Source: Tanytarsus gracilentus | Lineage: Eukaryota; Arthropoda; Insecta; Diptera; Chironomidae | Direction of reading: 5' to 3' | Assembly: GCA_038502055.1 (NCBI GenBank) | Contig: JAXRKN010000039.1 | Span: 2,480,001 to 2,544,000, forward strand | Length of the DNA: 64,000 nucleotides | Shown here: one piece after another, positions 13,923 through 26,600 of the stretch | Position numbering within the stretch: the first letter of the stretch is position 1 | How the letters are laid out: the number at the start of each line of letters is the position of its first letter | The notes under the pieces: model-generated | Database searches by the model: none | Told to the model about the DNA's origin: nothing | What the model saw: the letters and a program-made list of their open reading frames with translations, nothing else | Made by a program: the position numbers and the translations under genes

Positions 13923-16900
13923 CTTATTTTTTTGCATATCCCGTCGCGTTAAAAATTCACTAAATTGTACGTGACAGAATTGAAATTGTATCATCAGTTA
14001 TTGGCACTTCAAACTGCGAATACTCACAAAATCCGCATTAAATACACGTAGGGTGCACGGTTCACTCGCAGAAACAATAAGAAGATTTTCCATTTTTTCC
14101 TCTTACCCTCCGCGAAGCTAAAAAAAGCTTTTAATGTTCAATAGTTGCGCACACAGACACGACTGCAATTGTTGAGTGCTTCGTATGAATTACAAATATT
14201 TGATCGCTCTCTTTTTTATTTCGCCTTTTTTACAACGACGCGAAGAAGCGTGTGAATTTTTCCATTTGGTTTCGATTTGTGTATTGAAAATAATGCAAAT
14301 CAATTCAGAAAAGGCAACGCCCGATTTTGTCGATAAATCCTCGTAATTTTTCATGCCGGAGGGGAAAAATTCATCTCTCATCGAAGTGTTTACAAAGAAG
14401 CTTCCGTACGGAAGTGAACTTTGCCACCCTCGTCCTTAATTCGATCTCGCATCTCCCACGGCATTATTATGCTAAGTATAGACACTTTGAAAAGCAACAA
14501 CCTTCATTGTTAAATCCCTCCGCTTGCCAAGGTAACAATTTAAATTCGCTGCGCCTCATCTAATGCCGCAATTACGAAAATCCTCTCAAATACTGAAGCG
14601 ATATTTGCTAATTTTCGTTGATTTTTACTGTAAATAAACATTTTCTCGTCTTCTTTGTTTACAGAGCAACGCGCTCAAACAATTCATCGCAATTAACTCT
14701 GGAATTTTTTTTCTTAATTGTCTTTCTAACAACATCGCACACGCTCACATAAGATTTTATTGTAACAATGACGATGAAAATTTTTGATGATCATTTAAAG
14801 AATGTTAGGAACGTAAATAATTGGCGCAACGTGGGCGCGATAGGAAAATTTGAGTTTTAAGCAGTGACGGAGTGGATTAGAAGGGTATTCGTGAGGCATT
14901 TAATGGGATTATTTTAGGCTGATAATTGATGGGTGAAAGAGGAAGAGATTTGAAGTGGAAAAAGTATTTCGAAAATTTAAAGTTTAGCAATTTAAAAAAT
15001 TAATCTCAAACTTAAAACTCTTAAATTTAGTTTAAAAAAATTAAAGTGAAGTTAAACTTTTATAGCCGCATCATAAATCTCTCACTCTCACGGCTTCCCT
15101 GCCTTATTCGAAGTGCGATAAAAACACAAAAAGTCATCAACAGAAGTGAGGGAAGACAACAATTTCCTCTGTAGCGAGAGCAAGCGAAAAAAACATTTTC
15201 AATTTCAACAAAACGAGAAAAACAAAAGAAATAAATTTTTTCTCTTGCTCTCATTTTCCGCTTTAAAAAAATTATTTCTAGCATTTTTTTCCTCTCGTTC
15301 AAATAAAAAAATAACTTCACCATAGACGCTTAATTATTTTTGATAAATTGGACATTAAATGTCTCTAGCGAGCATAAATCTCCCTTTCTGACTGCATAAA
15401 AATGTGTGTTAGTCGCAAAAAAGGGATGTGCCTAAGCTTTATCATCCAGTGACGATGAGACGAGGGTGGTATGTGGAGGTGATTCTGCTCATAAAAATGA
15501 TTTAAAGCTTCATCTCGCTCGAAGGGTCATTCCACGATTTTTTGCTCCTAAAGCCATTTCCTACATTCGTGGAAAATGTGAGTCAAATTAACTCACTTCA
15601 TTCCCATTACATCACAACTTAGTATTCACTTCAAGTTAAGCCGCCACATTCGCATAAAAATTGCATGTTGAGAGATACGAAAACACACATGAAAAATGAA
15701 GGATTAAATTCGTTTTTATCTTACACTTTTTTCTCGTTGCTGTTAGTTTTCGGGTGTCAAGGTGTGGACACTGAATTATTTTATTTTTCAAATTATTTGC
15801 TGCATAAATTTAAGAAAAAATAAACATGAATTTCAATTATTTTCGGCTTTTTCCACCTGCGCCTGGCTCCCAATCTCTCCCTATGCATTTTATGTCGCGT
15901 TGTCATCAAGACATGAGTTGAGTTGAGCAAAGGGAGCGCAGAAAAAAGAAATTTATTGTATCTCCTCTTGAAAAATGGCATACCCGTGTGCTTTATCTAG
16001 CTCAGTTAGTAAGAAGAAGATGATGACAAGGAAGGGAGTGTAAGGAAAAAAGTTAAGGTACACAGTTACATCTTTCCGTGCATATGAGAAAAAGAGAGAG
16101 GTAAAATTACGTGTGTATAAATGAAGCTAGAAGGTGTATGACTATGCGAAATATAAATGCGAAGGCTTGATAAGAAGTTGCGAACAACAAACTTTTTATC
16201 TTCTTCGTCTTTTTCCAAACATCCAATCTCTCATTTCACCTCCAGATATCGTGGTCTTGACATAATTTAGGTGCAAAGTTATAGTTTTGCGATACAGAAA
16301 GTTTTCTTTTTTTGTGTGTGTGGAGAAGTTTGTGATCTCCCTTATTATCTTATTATTATCACGTCATCATTTAAGTTGAATCCACGGGTGGTGGAGGAGG
16401 GAAGGTAAGCATGAGCGATTTATGCACACATCGGATGATAAAGTGTTCTTTGATAAAGGAAACTTTAGTCGCTTTCTAATGTGGAAGATGTGACATACGC
16501 GCATGATGATGGCGGAAGCGCAACGGGAGAAATTTTATAGCGTCATAGGCAATCCTTTAAATCATTCTCAATGTGCCAGACATGATGTCTCTACACAACA
16601 CGCTTTTACACTCAATGCGAATAATTAAGGACTCGATTTATGCCTCGTTGATGGCGTGGGTGGCACAGATGATGGCGGAGAGTTAAGCCTGCGAGGAGAA
16701 ATAATTAGTCACCAGAGAACGGCTGGTGCTGTTACTGCCGCTGTGTAGAAAATTACAAGGATTTATTCAGCTCTTTATTCACCGGTAATTTGCTTCATAC
16801 ATCAACATTGCTCTCGCTCAACATGCCGAAAAAAGAAATTTGAAAAGAAAAAGACGACGATGTGAGAGTGAGTGGAAGCTATAAAAAGTATATCTAGCGA

Positions 16901-19900
16901 AAAAGAGAGAGAAAGTAAGGCACATTTCCAGAACGGTGGAGTCAAATGATGCGGAGATAAATTTATTACATGTATGCATGATGAAATTTCTTCTCTTTTT
17001 AAGTACAACATAATAATGTATAAAAACATTTACAAGAGAACCTACAACGGCAGCAAGCGAGAAAGTCAAAAGAAAAATCCCTCGTCAGTCAAAAATATTT
17101 ATTTTCCCTCGACGAAATGCAAGTGTGAGCACACACATGAAGATTTATTGCATTCGCTACCTCAGAGAGCGATAACAATAACGTCGCATTTTCTTTTGTC
17201 TTTAAAATTGAGATTTTTTTTCATCCCACAATCCTAACTCTCCGCACATTTATTTTTATTTTCTCACACGCTCTTTTGTATCCACTTTCATTGTCATTTA
17301 TCCCATCTTCATACTCCACTGCCCTCAATTTCCTCTCACATCATGTGTGTGTAAAGCCAAACACTTTGATTAAGTGCCATTTCCCAATTCACTAATGCAT
17401 TTGAGTCTCGTAGTGACGCTTAATGATGGCCAAAATAAATAAGAAGAAATCTGCGCACATTAATAAAATGATACCCATTCCCGCACGTGTAAAATTGATG
17501 TTCTTCCTCCTCTAATCCATTTCACAGACATTCACTCTTCTTTATATTAATATCATTTTCAATTATCTCTCTCACACACACACACGTTCATGGTCGTGCT
17601 TTAATATCCTTTACATAAATATTTTAAGCGCTTTAGCCATTATCATCGTGACAAGGCGGCATTAAGTTGTTGTTGTTTCCTCTCGAGGATAGCATAAAAA
17701 TGCCCAGAAATGTGTGGGTCTCTGATGAGGAAATTGCGAGGCTTTAACTTGTCTGGTTTGGTTTTTTCTCAGAATGGCTGACTGGTGATTTCGAAGAAGA
17801 AGAAGACTAATACACAAAAGAGAGATAAAAGCATATATTGAGGTGTCATTCATGCGGTCCCATCATTAGCTCGCAACCTTTTGATACACGAGCATGAAAA
17901 TAATTAAGGGGAGACTGAGGTGTCAAATTTCAAATTTATAAAATCGTTAAAATTTATTTTTTTTATAAAAATTAATATCGAATAAATTTTTTATTGTAAG
18001 AAAATCACTTTCAATTTTTTAGAAAAGTCATGCTCAAAAGACATGATCCGCAAAAAAAATCGTCACACACCCTTACAATTTTCACCCTCAATATACCTCG
18101 CTAAGGTATTCACGAAAAATCCAACGAAACTTAATTATCACACATACATCACTTAATCAATGATCCAATCTCTCGCTCGCACTGGTCATTGGCAGTGATT
18201 TTGATGTGGGTACAACTTTATCAAATATTGGCATCATAACACTTTCATTTATTTATTATTTGGGTGTACGGTGACATCCTTTCGAGACAGCATATAAACA
18301 CTAATAATATATGAACTTTTGCTCCGATCAGTTGTCAATGAAGTTTTTCTTTCTTCTACTTTCTCTCACTTTTTATTTATCCTTGATTAGATTGATAAAC
18401 ACACTCGGAAAGAAACTTTTCCTGCTTCATTTCCTGCCTCACTTGCGAAACTTTTCTTTTCTCACACTCAATTTCTTCTTATCTTTTTAATCACCATCAA
18501 TATTTATGATTTTTATTCTTATTTCAACTCGATTAAATCTCTCGAAAAAATCTTTTTCTGATTTAAAGAATTTCTTTTCTTTCGAAACACGCGAAATATT
18601 ACCGGAGACACGGAAAAATTATCGTCAATAGCGGACAACTATTGTCGAGAAATCTCTTAGTGAAACTGAAAATGCGTTTAGAAAAAGAGGCAGACGGATG
18701 GTTTTGAAAAATATTTTCTTCTTCTGTGTGAAAGAGAAAAGAAGTTCGTGAAACGCACGAAGTTGAACACGAAAAATTTCCCCTCGATGTGTGACGTGAT
18801 GCGAGGAGAAAATGAAAATTTCCATTAACTAAGTGCCATAGAGTCGATATAGGAGTTGGTGAGTTTTGCCTTTTCCATTCCAACGCTTCTCCTTCGAAAA
18901 TTTTTCAATAATTCTCAACACAACTTTAATAATTTCGTGTTAAGGAGAAGAATCACGTGTTATCAGGACTACCTCAGTGCAGAATGTCCTGCGTCCTTTG
19001 CAACAAAATGACTGTTGCGAGTGTTTTTCAAATCTTGTGTCATAACCGTAAAATCTGCAAACCACCATGTGACATTAATTGAATTGAAAATCACTGTTGA
19101 TTTAATAAGGATTTGCGTTTTCATCGAATGGTTTTGATGAAATTTTAATGTAATTTGATGCACTATGATATTTTGAACTAAGCTTCACACGCTCGGTTCA
19201 ACTAAGCTGATTATTTAAATAAATCACTACCGATAATATTTTCCTAGCACTATCATAGAAATTAGAGGAAATTAACTTGTGCATTTATAAACATTTTAAA
19301 GTGAGTTCTTGGAAAAATTAGCTGCAACAATTGTAAACAATTTTTTTGGTGCAATGAACGAGAGTGGGAAATTGATATTTTTCTTTGATATTTTAGAGAG
19401 TAATTTATGAAGTGTAATTCAATACAAAATTAGTTTAGATATCTTGTTTGATTTAAGTGGGAAAAATAATTAACTACGAGAATATCGAAGAGGACATGCT
19501 CTAGAATTTAATCAGAAAATTTTTATTATTTAAAAAGTTCTAAAATAATCGAATAAATTTAAGTACCATCTAAAAAAATTACCTTCTGCTCAATTTCGCT
19601 AACCAACAACATCCTCATTGATGATAATATTTTATTTTCACGGAAATTTTACCTTTTTATAGCGATCCCGCATTACGGGAGCGGAAAAATAAACAGAAAG
19701 CCAACGCCAAAAAATTACCTCTCTTAATATTTACAGCTCTGTTGTTTTGTTTTTCCGCTTTTGTAAATGTTTGAAGTTATTTAAGCTTTTGACAAGTAAA
19801 TTTATTCAGTCCACAAAATATTAACCGCCTTTAACGCATTTTCTTAGAATTTTACGATTCCATAATTATTCGTCTCACTTGATATGATTTAAATTTTCAT

Positions 19901-22520
19901 TTGATGAATGAATCTCGCGCTGGATGTTGGATAATAAATCATTTTAAATTCAATATTAAAAATTATTCATATTGCATTTTTTTGCTGTCATCGTCTGGCA
20001 TTAATTTTTCATTGTTCAAGTGGCATAAGTGCTTCTCGATTGTTTCAATTTGTTCTGCCATTTTTAAAAGAGCTGTCAGAGCGAGAAAATTTTTGTCTCT
20101 AAGTTTTACGATGAATCGAATCTCATGAGAAATATGTCAGTGCTTGCATGACTCCTTTTAAAGATTGCATTGTCTAAGGAATGATGTCATGAGTTACGAA
20201 ATGTTTAAAAAATTTATAAATTTTATTTGAAAATGTTTAAAAATATTCCACAATTTTTAAAGACTTAACTTTTAATGGTTTGTAAAAGGTCTAAAGAAAA
20301 TAAAGAAGGACCAAGAACATATGGCACGCACATACATTGCTGACAATACCATAAAAAGAGACAATTTGGCGAAAGATGCATAAATTAAATTATTTCTTCA
20401 ACATTACATCGCCTTCGGCATATGATAATGTATGCCAGCATAAAAAGGACATTTTTTGGCTTTCTCTTTTTGCAATCGATCCTTTTTGCTCTCGTCGGTT
20501 TATTTCCTTTGTTGATACATTTTAACATTCTTTTCTTCTAGCCTAAAACAACTTTAAGATTTTCATGGTGATTATTTTAGTAAAAATGTAAATTTATAAT
20601 GTGTGGGCTGAAATGAAAGGAAAAATTGCAGATGAAGATTTCAAGAGATCTCAACTGAAGTGGACTGTCAATTTTAATTAAATTCGCTCGAGGAAATTTT
20701 TGTCATCGAATGTCACTCTTCTCCAATATGCTTCGAGGAATTACATAAATAATATTGTTTGCCTCTTTTTTCTCAAGTAAACAATAAGATTAAATTTCCG
20801 TTGTTTGATTTTTTTTTCTTGTGATAACCTTGAATTATATGAAACATATTTTCAAATGTCTTACTAATAAATTCAAGGAAGTCTCAATTATTTTTGATAA
20901 TGCTGAATAACGATAATATTTGGGCTAAAATATTTTTAACAGGAACAATTTTTTACGAAGTGATTCTTGAACACATTATCAAGTTGCAAAAACATTTCTA
21001 ATTGCTTTAACAAGGCAATTAGGAGGAGGAGAAGAGAGTCGCAAAGTCACATGTGTTTTTAATCAGTTTCAAAGCACACACACTCATTGCCTTCTGGTCG
21101 GCAGCGGCAGACATGCTGAGAGAGTGTGGGGAGTACACAAAAAACACATTTATGGCATTTCTCGTAATGTGCTCTCGACGCTTCCTTCTTCGGTTAATGA
21201 GAATTTTCTTATTCTTTTTATGCATCTTTGTTGTTTGAGATTTCAGTTAAAAAATTTTGTTGAGGAATTCTTAGGATAAATGAGATAGGGCATTTTCGTG
21301 TGTCTGTTAAGTTATAAAAAAATTAAATTTAAAAAATTATTTTTTGATGGAGAAAAATTATAATTTTTTTCTCCACAAAATTTCCATGACGATGTCTCCA
21401 ACTGCCTTGTAATTTCAATGGCACAGAATAAGACTATAAAGGAGTATATTTAGATGTGCGTAGGCAGCAATCAGATGTTCATCTAAAGAATTCTCAAAGA
21501 AAACGAGGGAGGAAAAGTAAATTGCTTGAAGGGCACCGGAGTAACGATGATAATTACTTTTGTGGCTTCTGTTATCCGTTTAGCAGATGATTTTGTCTAA
21601 ATTAACAATCTCTCCAAGTGCAGTTACTCGAGCATGCCATGCCTAAACTCACCCAGAGAAAAAATCCATACTCGGAGTCGTAAAAAAGTTTTATGTCTGT
21701 AATGCCACTTAAACATTGATTTAATTTTATTGCAAAGTACGTCGAAAGTAACTTCAGTGATGAGATTTTGTTCACTAGCAACAATTGAATGTTTATTTTG
21801 TCGCATTTAATCGTCCATCACTGACCTCTCTTTGTGCTCCAAATAAATAAAGGGCCTTGTTGAGACGTCATTAAGATGCACAAAAAAGTATCCGAAAAAA
21901 ATATCCATAAACTTTTATGCGGTTGTAAAAAAGTTCTTTGATAGCTCACGCAATAAAATTTCCTCCTTTTCGATTTAGCGAAGAAAATGCAACAACAGAA
22001 TTTTATTAGCTTTGAGGTTTCGAATTGATAAAAAATTTATCACATCCTATTGATTTTGCTATTTTTTTAGCAATACTTGTGAGGATCTCGAAAATTGACA
22101 GTGACATATCAATATTTAACGAACTTCAAAGGTTGAGAGTTTTACGGTTTATAAAATAGCAATGTTAATCTTCGTTCCGACCTACACAATCGAAAAAAAA
22201 TTGAAGATTTTTTATTCTAAATATTAAAAAACACGAAAGTTAATTTTCTGTAATTTTTTCAAAATTTTTAAAGCTCGGGTTGACTGACCGTACATGATGC
22301 AGAGGATCAAATAAATCCTCTCTCTCTTTCACCTTTGTACTTTTTCAAACGGGCCTTCTTAGCTGAGAAAAAAAATCCCTTGAGAGGGTTCATACTCGGT
22401 ATAATATTACGCCTTTCAATGTAAGATTTTTTATGCAAAAGATTCGCTTCATTTGGTTTCAATAAAGGGCTAGCAAATGTAATTTTGTGTTAAGTTTCAA
22501 AAAATTTAAATATTTTATTC
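13923..22520. other. non-coding AT-rich interval
   Basis: No gene is supported here. It contains a short CA-dinucleotide run near 17572-17585 and several short open frames without domains. Two minus-strand frames that happen to end at a GTGAGT donor (14028-14093 and 21624-21806) were considered and not accepted. Confidence 0.4.
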
Positions 22521-22543
22521 AAAAATAATTTTTAAATATTTTA
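22521..22543. repeat. left target-site duplication of the 22544-23583 insertion
   Basis: A 23-bp A/T-only segment beginning AAAAATAATT is repeated exactly at 23584-23606. An exact 23-bp direct repeat that brackets a different sequence is the footprint expected of target-primed retrotransposition. Confidence 0.85.
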
Positions 22544-23226
22544 GGGGGATCGAAGTGTGCGTTGAAAAAGTGAGTTGCAAAAATTATTTGCTCCGGTGAT
22601 TAATTGGGTTTTGGCAGTGCTAGGGTCGGTAAAAGTGGCTTGTTAGTTAGATTAGGACAGGTAGTGACAGAAAATGTTCGAGTACACTCAATTTGGAAGG
22701 AAGGAAGGCTGTTTTGGAAAAATTGTCCATTGAGGATTTTTCAAGAAAATTTTCATGGGTAACTATGTAATGTAATGTAATTTATTTTGGTAAAAGTGTG
22801 ACAGGGTCCAACTGAAATCCGGTAAGGATCAGTTGAGGAACGGAAGTGGAGTTATTTTGAAACAAGTTTAGGTTAAACAGGGGAAGTTTTTTTTTGTTGA
22901 TGAGTGAATTGGGTAAATTTCATTTTCAAAATAAAAATGTCAGCCTGGGACTTGTAATTTTGTTTGAAAGGATATTTATAGATAGGAGTTAAGGGATTTG
23001 CACACTTCGATCTCGAGGGAGGGTTTGTGTTTGTGATTGTTCTAAAATGGACAACGGACATATATTTTGACTCGACACACCAACTGTGTACACTAGTCTC
23101 AGTTGAGGAAGGTAGTGGTGGAATCACGGCTTTTATCTAAGTGATTTGAGACAAATAAAATGTTGATTTGGTTTTGATTAGTTGGAAACTGTAATATCTG
23201 TTCAGTAAACAAGACTGTTCTTAACC

Positions 23227-23246
23227 GTAGTTTCTATAGAAACTAC
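23227..23246. repeat. perfect 20-bp palindrome inside the retroelement
   Basis: GTAGTTTCTATAGAAACTAC is identical to its own reverse complement. It lies just upstream of the A-rich junction in the 22544-23583 insertion and could form a hairpin in the element's RNA. Its function is unknown. Confidence 0.8.
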
Positions 23247-23557
23247 AAACAAAAAATCATTCGAAAACAAAAACTTACAAAAAAAAAACACTAACACACT
23301 AACATTGCCGTAAAGGTATTTTAAAATTCCCTATTAACCAAAGCCGATGATAGAGGGTGTTAGCCCGGCATCGGTTCTCACTAATGATTATATAATTGTA
23401 TTTACTCCAGTCAGGGGTGTGTTCGTACCTGTGGTTCGTATCGACTGTAGATACTTGCCTAAGTAGCCCACTAGGCTTCGCTTTTCTGAGGAATCGCGGG
23501 TCAATCATGTGAGGTTGCGTCGGACGTCTTCCTACTTCGGTAGTGGCTACCTGACTG

Positions 23558-23583
23558 TAATCTAATCTAATCTAATCTAATCT
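23558..23583 (+). repeat. (TAATC)5 3' tail of the retroelement
   Basis: Five consecutive TAATC units plus a final T abut the right target duplication. This position and structure match the 3' simple-repeat tail of non-LTR retrotransposons that lack poly(A), and they fix the element's orientation as plus. Confidence 0.8.
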
Positions 23584-23606
23584 AAAAATAATTTTTAAAT
23601 ATTTTA
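23584..23606. repeat. right target-site duplication of the retroelement
   Basis: This is an exact copy of 22521-22543, directly after the TAATC tail. Confidence 0.85.
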
Positions 23607-26600
23607 TTTTTCTCCGGTCAAAACCGTTGACCAGAAAGTCTAACCTTCTGAACTTTTTTCATATTAAATAAACATGACATGCAAAAAAAACTCGTGAAGT
23701 GGATAATGGAATCGTCTTTTCAGATGGAAAGCCCATGATGCTTGCTTCTTAAATAAATCTTGGAATTGTATTAGAGCACAGAGATCAAAAAGAATTTATT
23801 GAAAATCATCCTCTGTTCATTAACGAGATTTTGAACAAAATTTGAACAGATATAGATTTAAAATTGCTTCGGCAATTTGAACCAATATTTATTGGTAAAT
23901 TTAAAGTCCAGAAATTTTTCTTAAAATTTCATCCCTTCAAAAATTTTCCATTAAAAATTATTTTCACATGTTCATTCGAGTCATCAAGCACCGATGATAG
24001 TAATTAAAACATAAACATTAAGAACACCCCTCTTCAAGCATGTACACCATAATGCAGCAGTTACCAAAAATGCCATTCATGTGTTTTCATTGTGAAATGT
24101 GGAAATACGAAACCATTAAATTGAGGACGTTTTTGTGTAATTTAAGAACAATCTTCTTCTCACATGTGATTTTCCTTAAGACATATGTGATGACTTTATG
24201 GACATGAAGTGAGTGAGTGATATGCAAGTGACATTCTTAAAGTCAAGAGGGAGGGTTGGTCGAGGGAATTTCTTTATGGTTTTCTAAAATTCTTGGTATT
24301 GACATTAAAATTGTTTTAATGGGAAAATATTTTCTCTCGAAAATGGAAAATACATAGAGTTTCTTCCTCAAAGACATTCCGATCGAGGACATGACATGTA
24401 AACATGAAGCAGGAAAGGTTTTGAACAAATAAACATCAAGTTATTGTATTTTCCCTGGAAATATTCTCAATAAATTTAATTTATTAATTTATATTTACAT
24501 TTTCACCCTTTATTGGTGATGCTCCCAGGCTCCCAGGTGTGTCTCAATAAATGTTATATTTTTGTACTTTATCAATAATGCAATATTACCATCCATAGCT
24601 ACCGGCCGAGTTGACCATAAACATTCATTTCTAGAGTAAGTTTTTCATTTCTTGTATGTTCGCTTTTCACATATGAAATATATATAAATTTACATCAAGG
24701 ACTCACTTGACCAGAATTGAACAAACCGAACTGGTTTTTATGGTGGAAAATTTTCAATTTATTGAAGTGGAAAAAGGGTGAAAAAAGATTAAAAGAAAAT
24801 ATTTCCATGGGAATTTCGCATAAATAAATAATCGTTGTATGATGGCCATTAAAAAGGCTTTTGATTTTAAATTTACAACGATTTACTTTGCAATCCTGGA
24901 TTATTGGAAATATTTAACCTCACACTGCACTGCACAAGTTAAATTTTTTTGAGCATCACTTTGTAAAATCTTTAAATTTTTTAAACGATCCCTCTCGGCA
25001 TAAATCACTGCGGCGACTTAACCACTTACAGATGAAATCTCTCATGAATGTCGACAAGTTAAAAAGTTGAAAAGATCGCAAAGGCTCCTTTGAGCTACTT
25101 GAAAATTTTGAAATTCGAGAAGACAATCATAATGGCAAACCGAAAAGATAAAATTCGACTTGAGGGGATGGAGAGGTCGAGACATGAATTATGCAATTCA
25201 ATTTTTCAATGCTCCTTTGTGGATGCTCTTATCAACGTATTGAGAAGTTTTGCAGCAATATTTCTACAGTCCCTTTTCATCTGATGGGGAAGATAAAATT
25301 CTTTAATATCCCTACGGAATAGCTAGGACACTTTTATCTGGTTTTGATGCATAATGAAAGTTTTTCAATTGCTTTAAAACTCAACCGAAGAAAAAGTAAA
25401 ATATGAAAAACTTAATGGATCCATAAACATCTGGTATTGGCCTTCAACATCAACCTTGTATTTCTCGAAAATTTATATCTTTAATGAGAAATCTCTCATC
25501 AAAATCTTCTTCTAACTCGTGTCTGCTTGTTTTATCAGCTCCATTCACTCTACTCTTTACGAAGTTATACAGAAGAGTGTGTAAATATTTGGTTTCGTCT
25601 TAACTAAAAACCCCTTTTTACCATAATTAAATCAACATCGAGATGAGCATGAAAGTGAGCAGTCTTAGTCAAACACAACACTACACACAAACATCACCAA
25701 TTATGAGCATCAGCTTTCCACAAACATTAGAGAATTTATTCTTTTCAAAAGAATTCTATAGGGCATTTGCTGCATACCCAAAAGCGATTATTATGTTATA
25801 TAAAAAATTAATTTATTAAGACGGAATATTTTAATTTAAAATAAAGTTTTTAAAAATTTTCAATACTTTTTTATGTAACCGAAAATTATTAAATTTTTTC
25901 ATTCAATTCTAACTTTAAAATTCATTTTCTTGTCACCCCTCAAATGTGATCATTTAAAATATTTTTTTCTCTTACTCATCATCACCGACGTAGTCTCAAA
26001 ACAGCAAAGATGATTTATTTCGGTGTCATTTGGTGATGATCCCATTTTTTCAAATAATTTCACTTTCTGTGCACAGAGCATGAAATAATTCTTTGGATTA
26101 TATAAATGACATTCAATGGTTGGACACTCTTTCGCACTCTGATGGTGATTTTAGTACAAGTTCATATCTCTCGACTATCTAATTCAACATTATCGTATCT
26201 TTTGTTGTCACACTATACGGTGCTCTCCATATCTCAAGAGTTAGTTTTTCCTCTTTTCTGTTTTTTTCACTTCTCATGCTTGAGTCGAGGAAGAATCTTG
26301 TTGTTAGTTTGGAGGATGGATGAATGAGATCTCAATAATCATCTCCATAGTGAATAGATTTTGTGTGTGTCGTCGAGACATGAATAGATGGAGTGATGGG
26401 GAGCTTAGTATGTTTGTCTATGATGATGCGTGTGTATATAGCATCGAAGTGCTAAGAAGAATTGAAAATGCACACAATGTAATCGACACGTTTGACAGAC
26501 TGAGTGAAAGTCGAGATGAAGAATTTATCATCGCTTACAGGAAGTTTAAGCTGTTGAGATATTGAAGTCAAGTCAAATCGGATTTAATTTTTCTCACCCA

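Larger units (their letters stand above)
22544..23583 (+). mobile_element. 1.04-kb retrotransposon-like insertion with TAATC-repeat tail, apparently non-autonomous
   Basis: The insertion begins GGGGATCGAAGTGTGCG and ends in five TAATC units plus a T. It sits between perfect 23-bp target duplications (22521-22543 and 23584-23606). Short tandem repeats in place of poly(A) are typical of several non-LTR clades, for example I-like elements. It is less AT-rich than its flanks and carries no open frame resembling a nuclease or reverse transcriptase, so it must depend on an autonomous partner. An A-rich junction near 23254-23290 divides a 5' part from a 3' part, compatible with an internal deletion derivative or a SINE-like composite. 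Perfect duplications suggest a fairly recent insertion. The family assignment is inference. Confidence 0.75.

Noticed and set aside
14028..14093. Minus-strand ATG plus 22 codons (MENLLIVSAS...) ending at a GTGAGTATT donor
   Set aside because: Too short, weakly hydrophobic, no partner exon or recognisable family.
21624..21806. Minus-strand open frame crossing a GTGAGTTTAG donor
   Set aside because: No signal peptide or motif; two frames are open over the same stretch, which argues for chance.
26106..26565. Two successive plus-strand open frames, the first with a hydrophobic N-terminus
   Set aside because: No donor site follows the hydrophobic segment, the two frames are not joined by a credible intron, and neither resembles a known protein.
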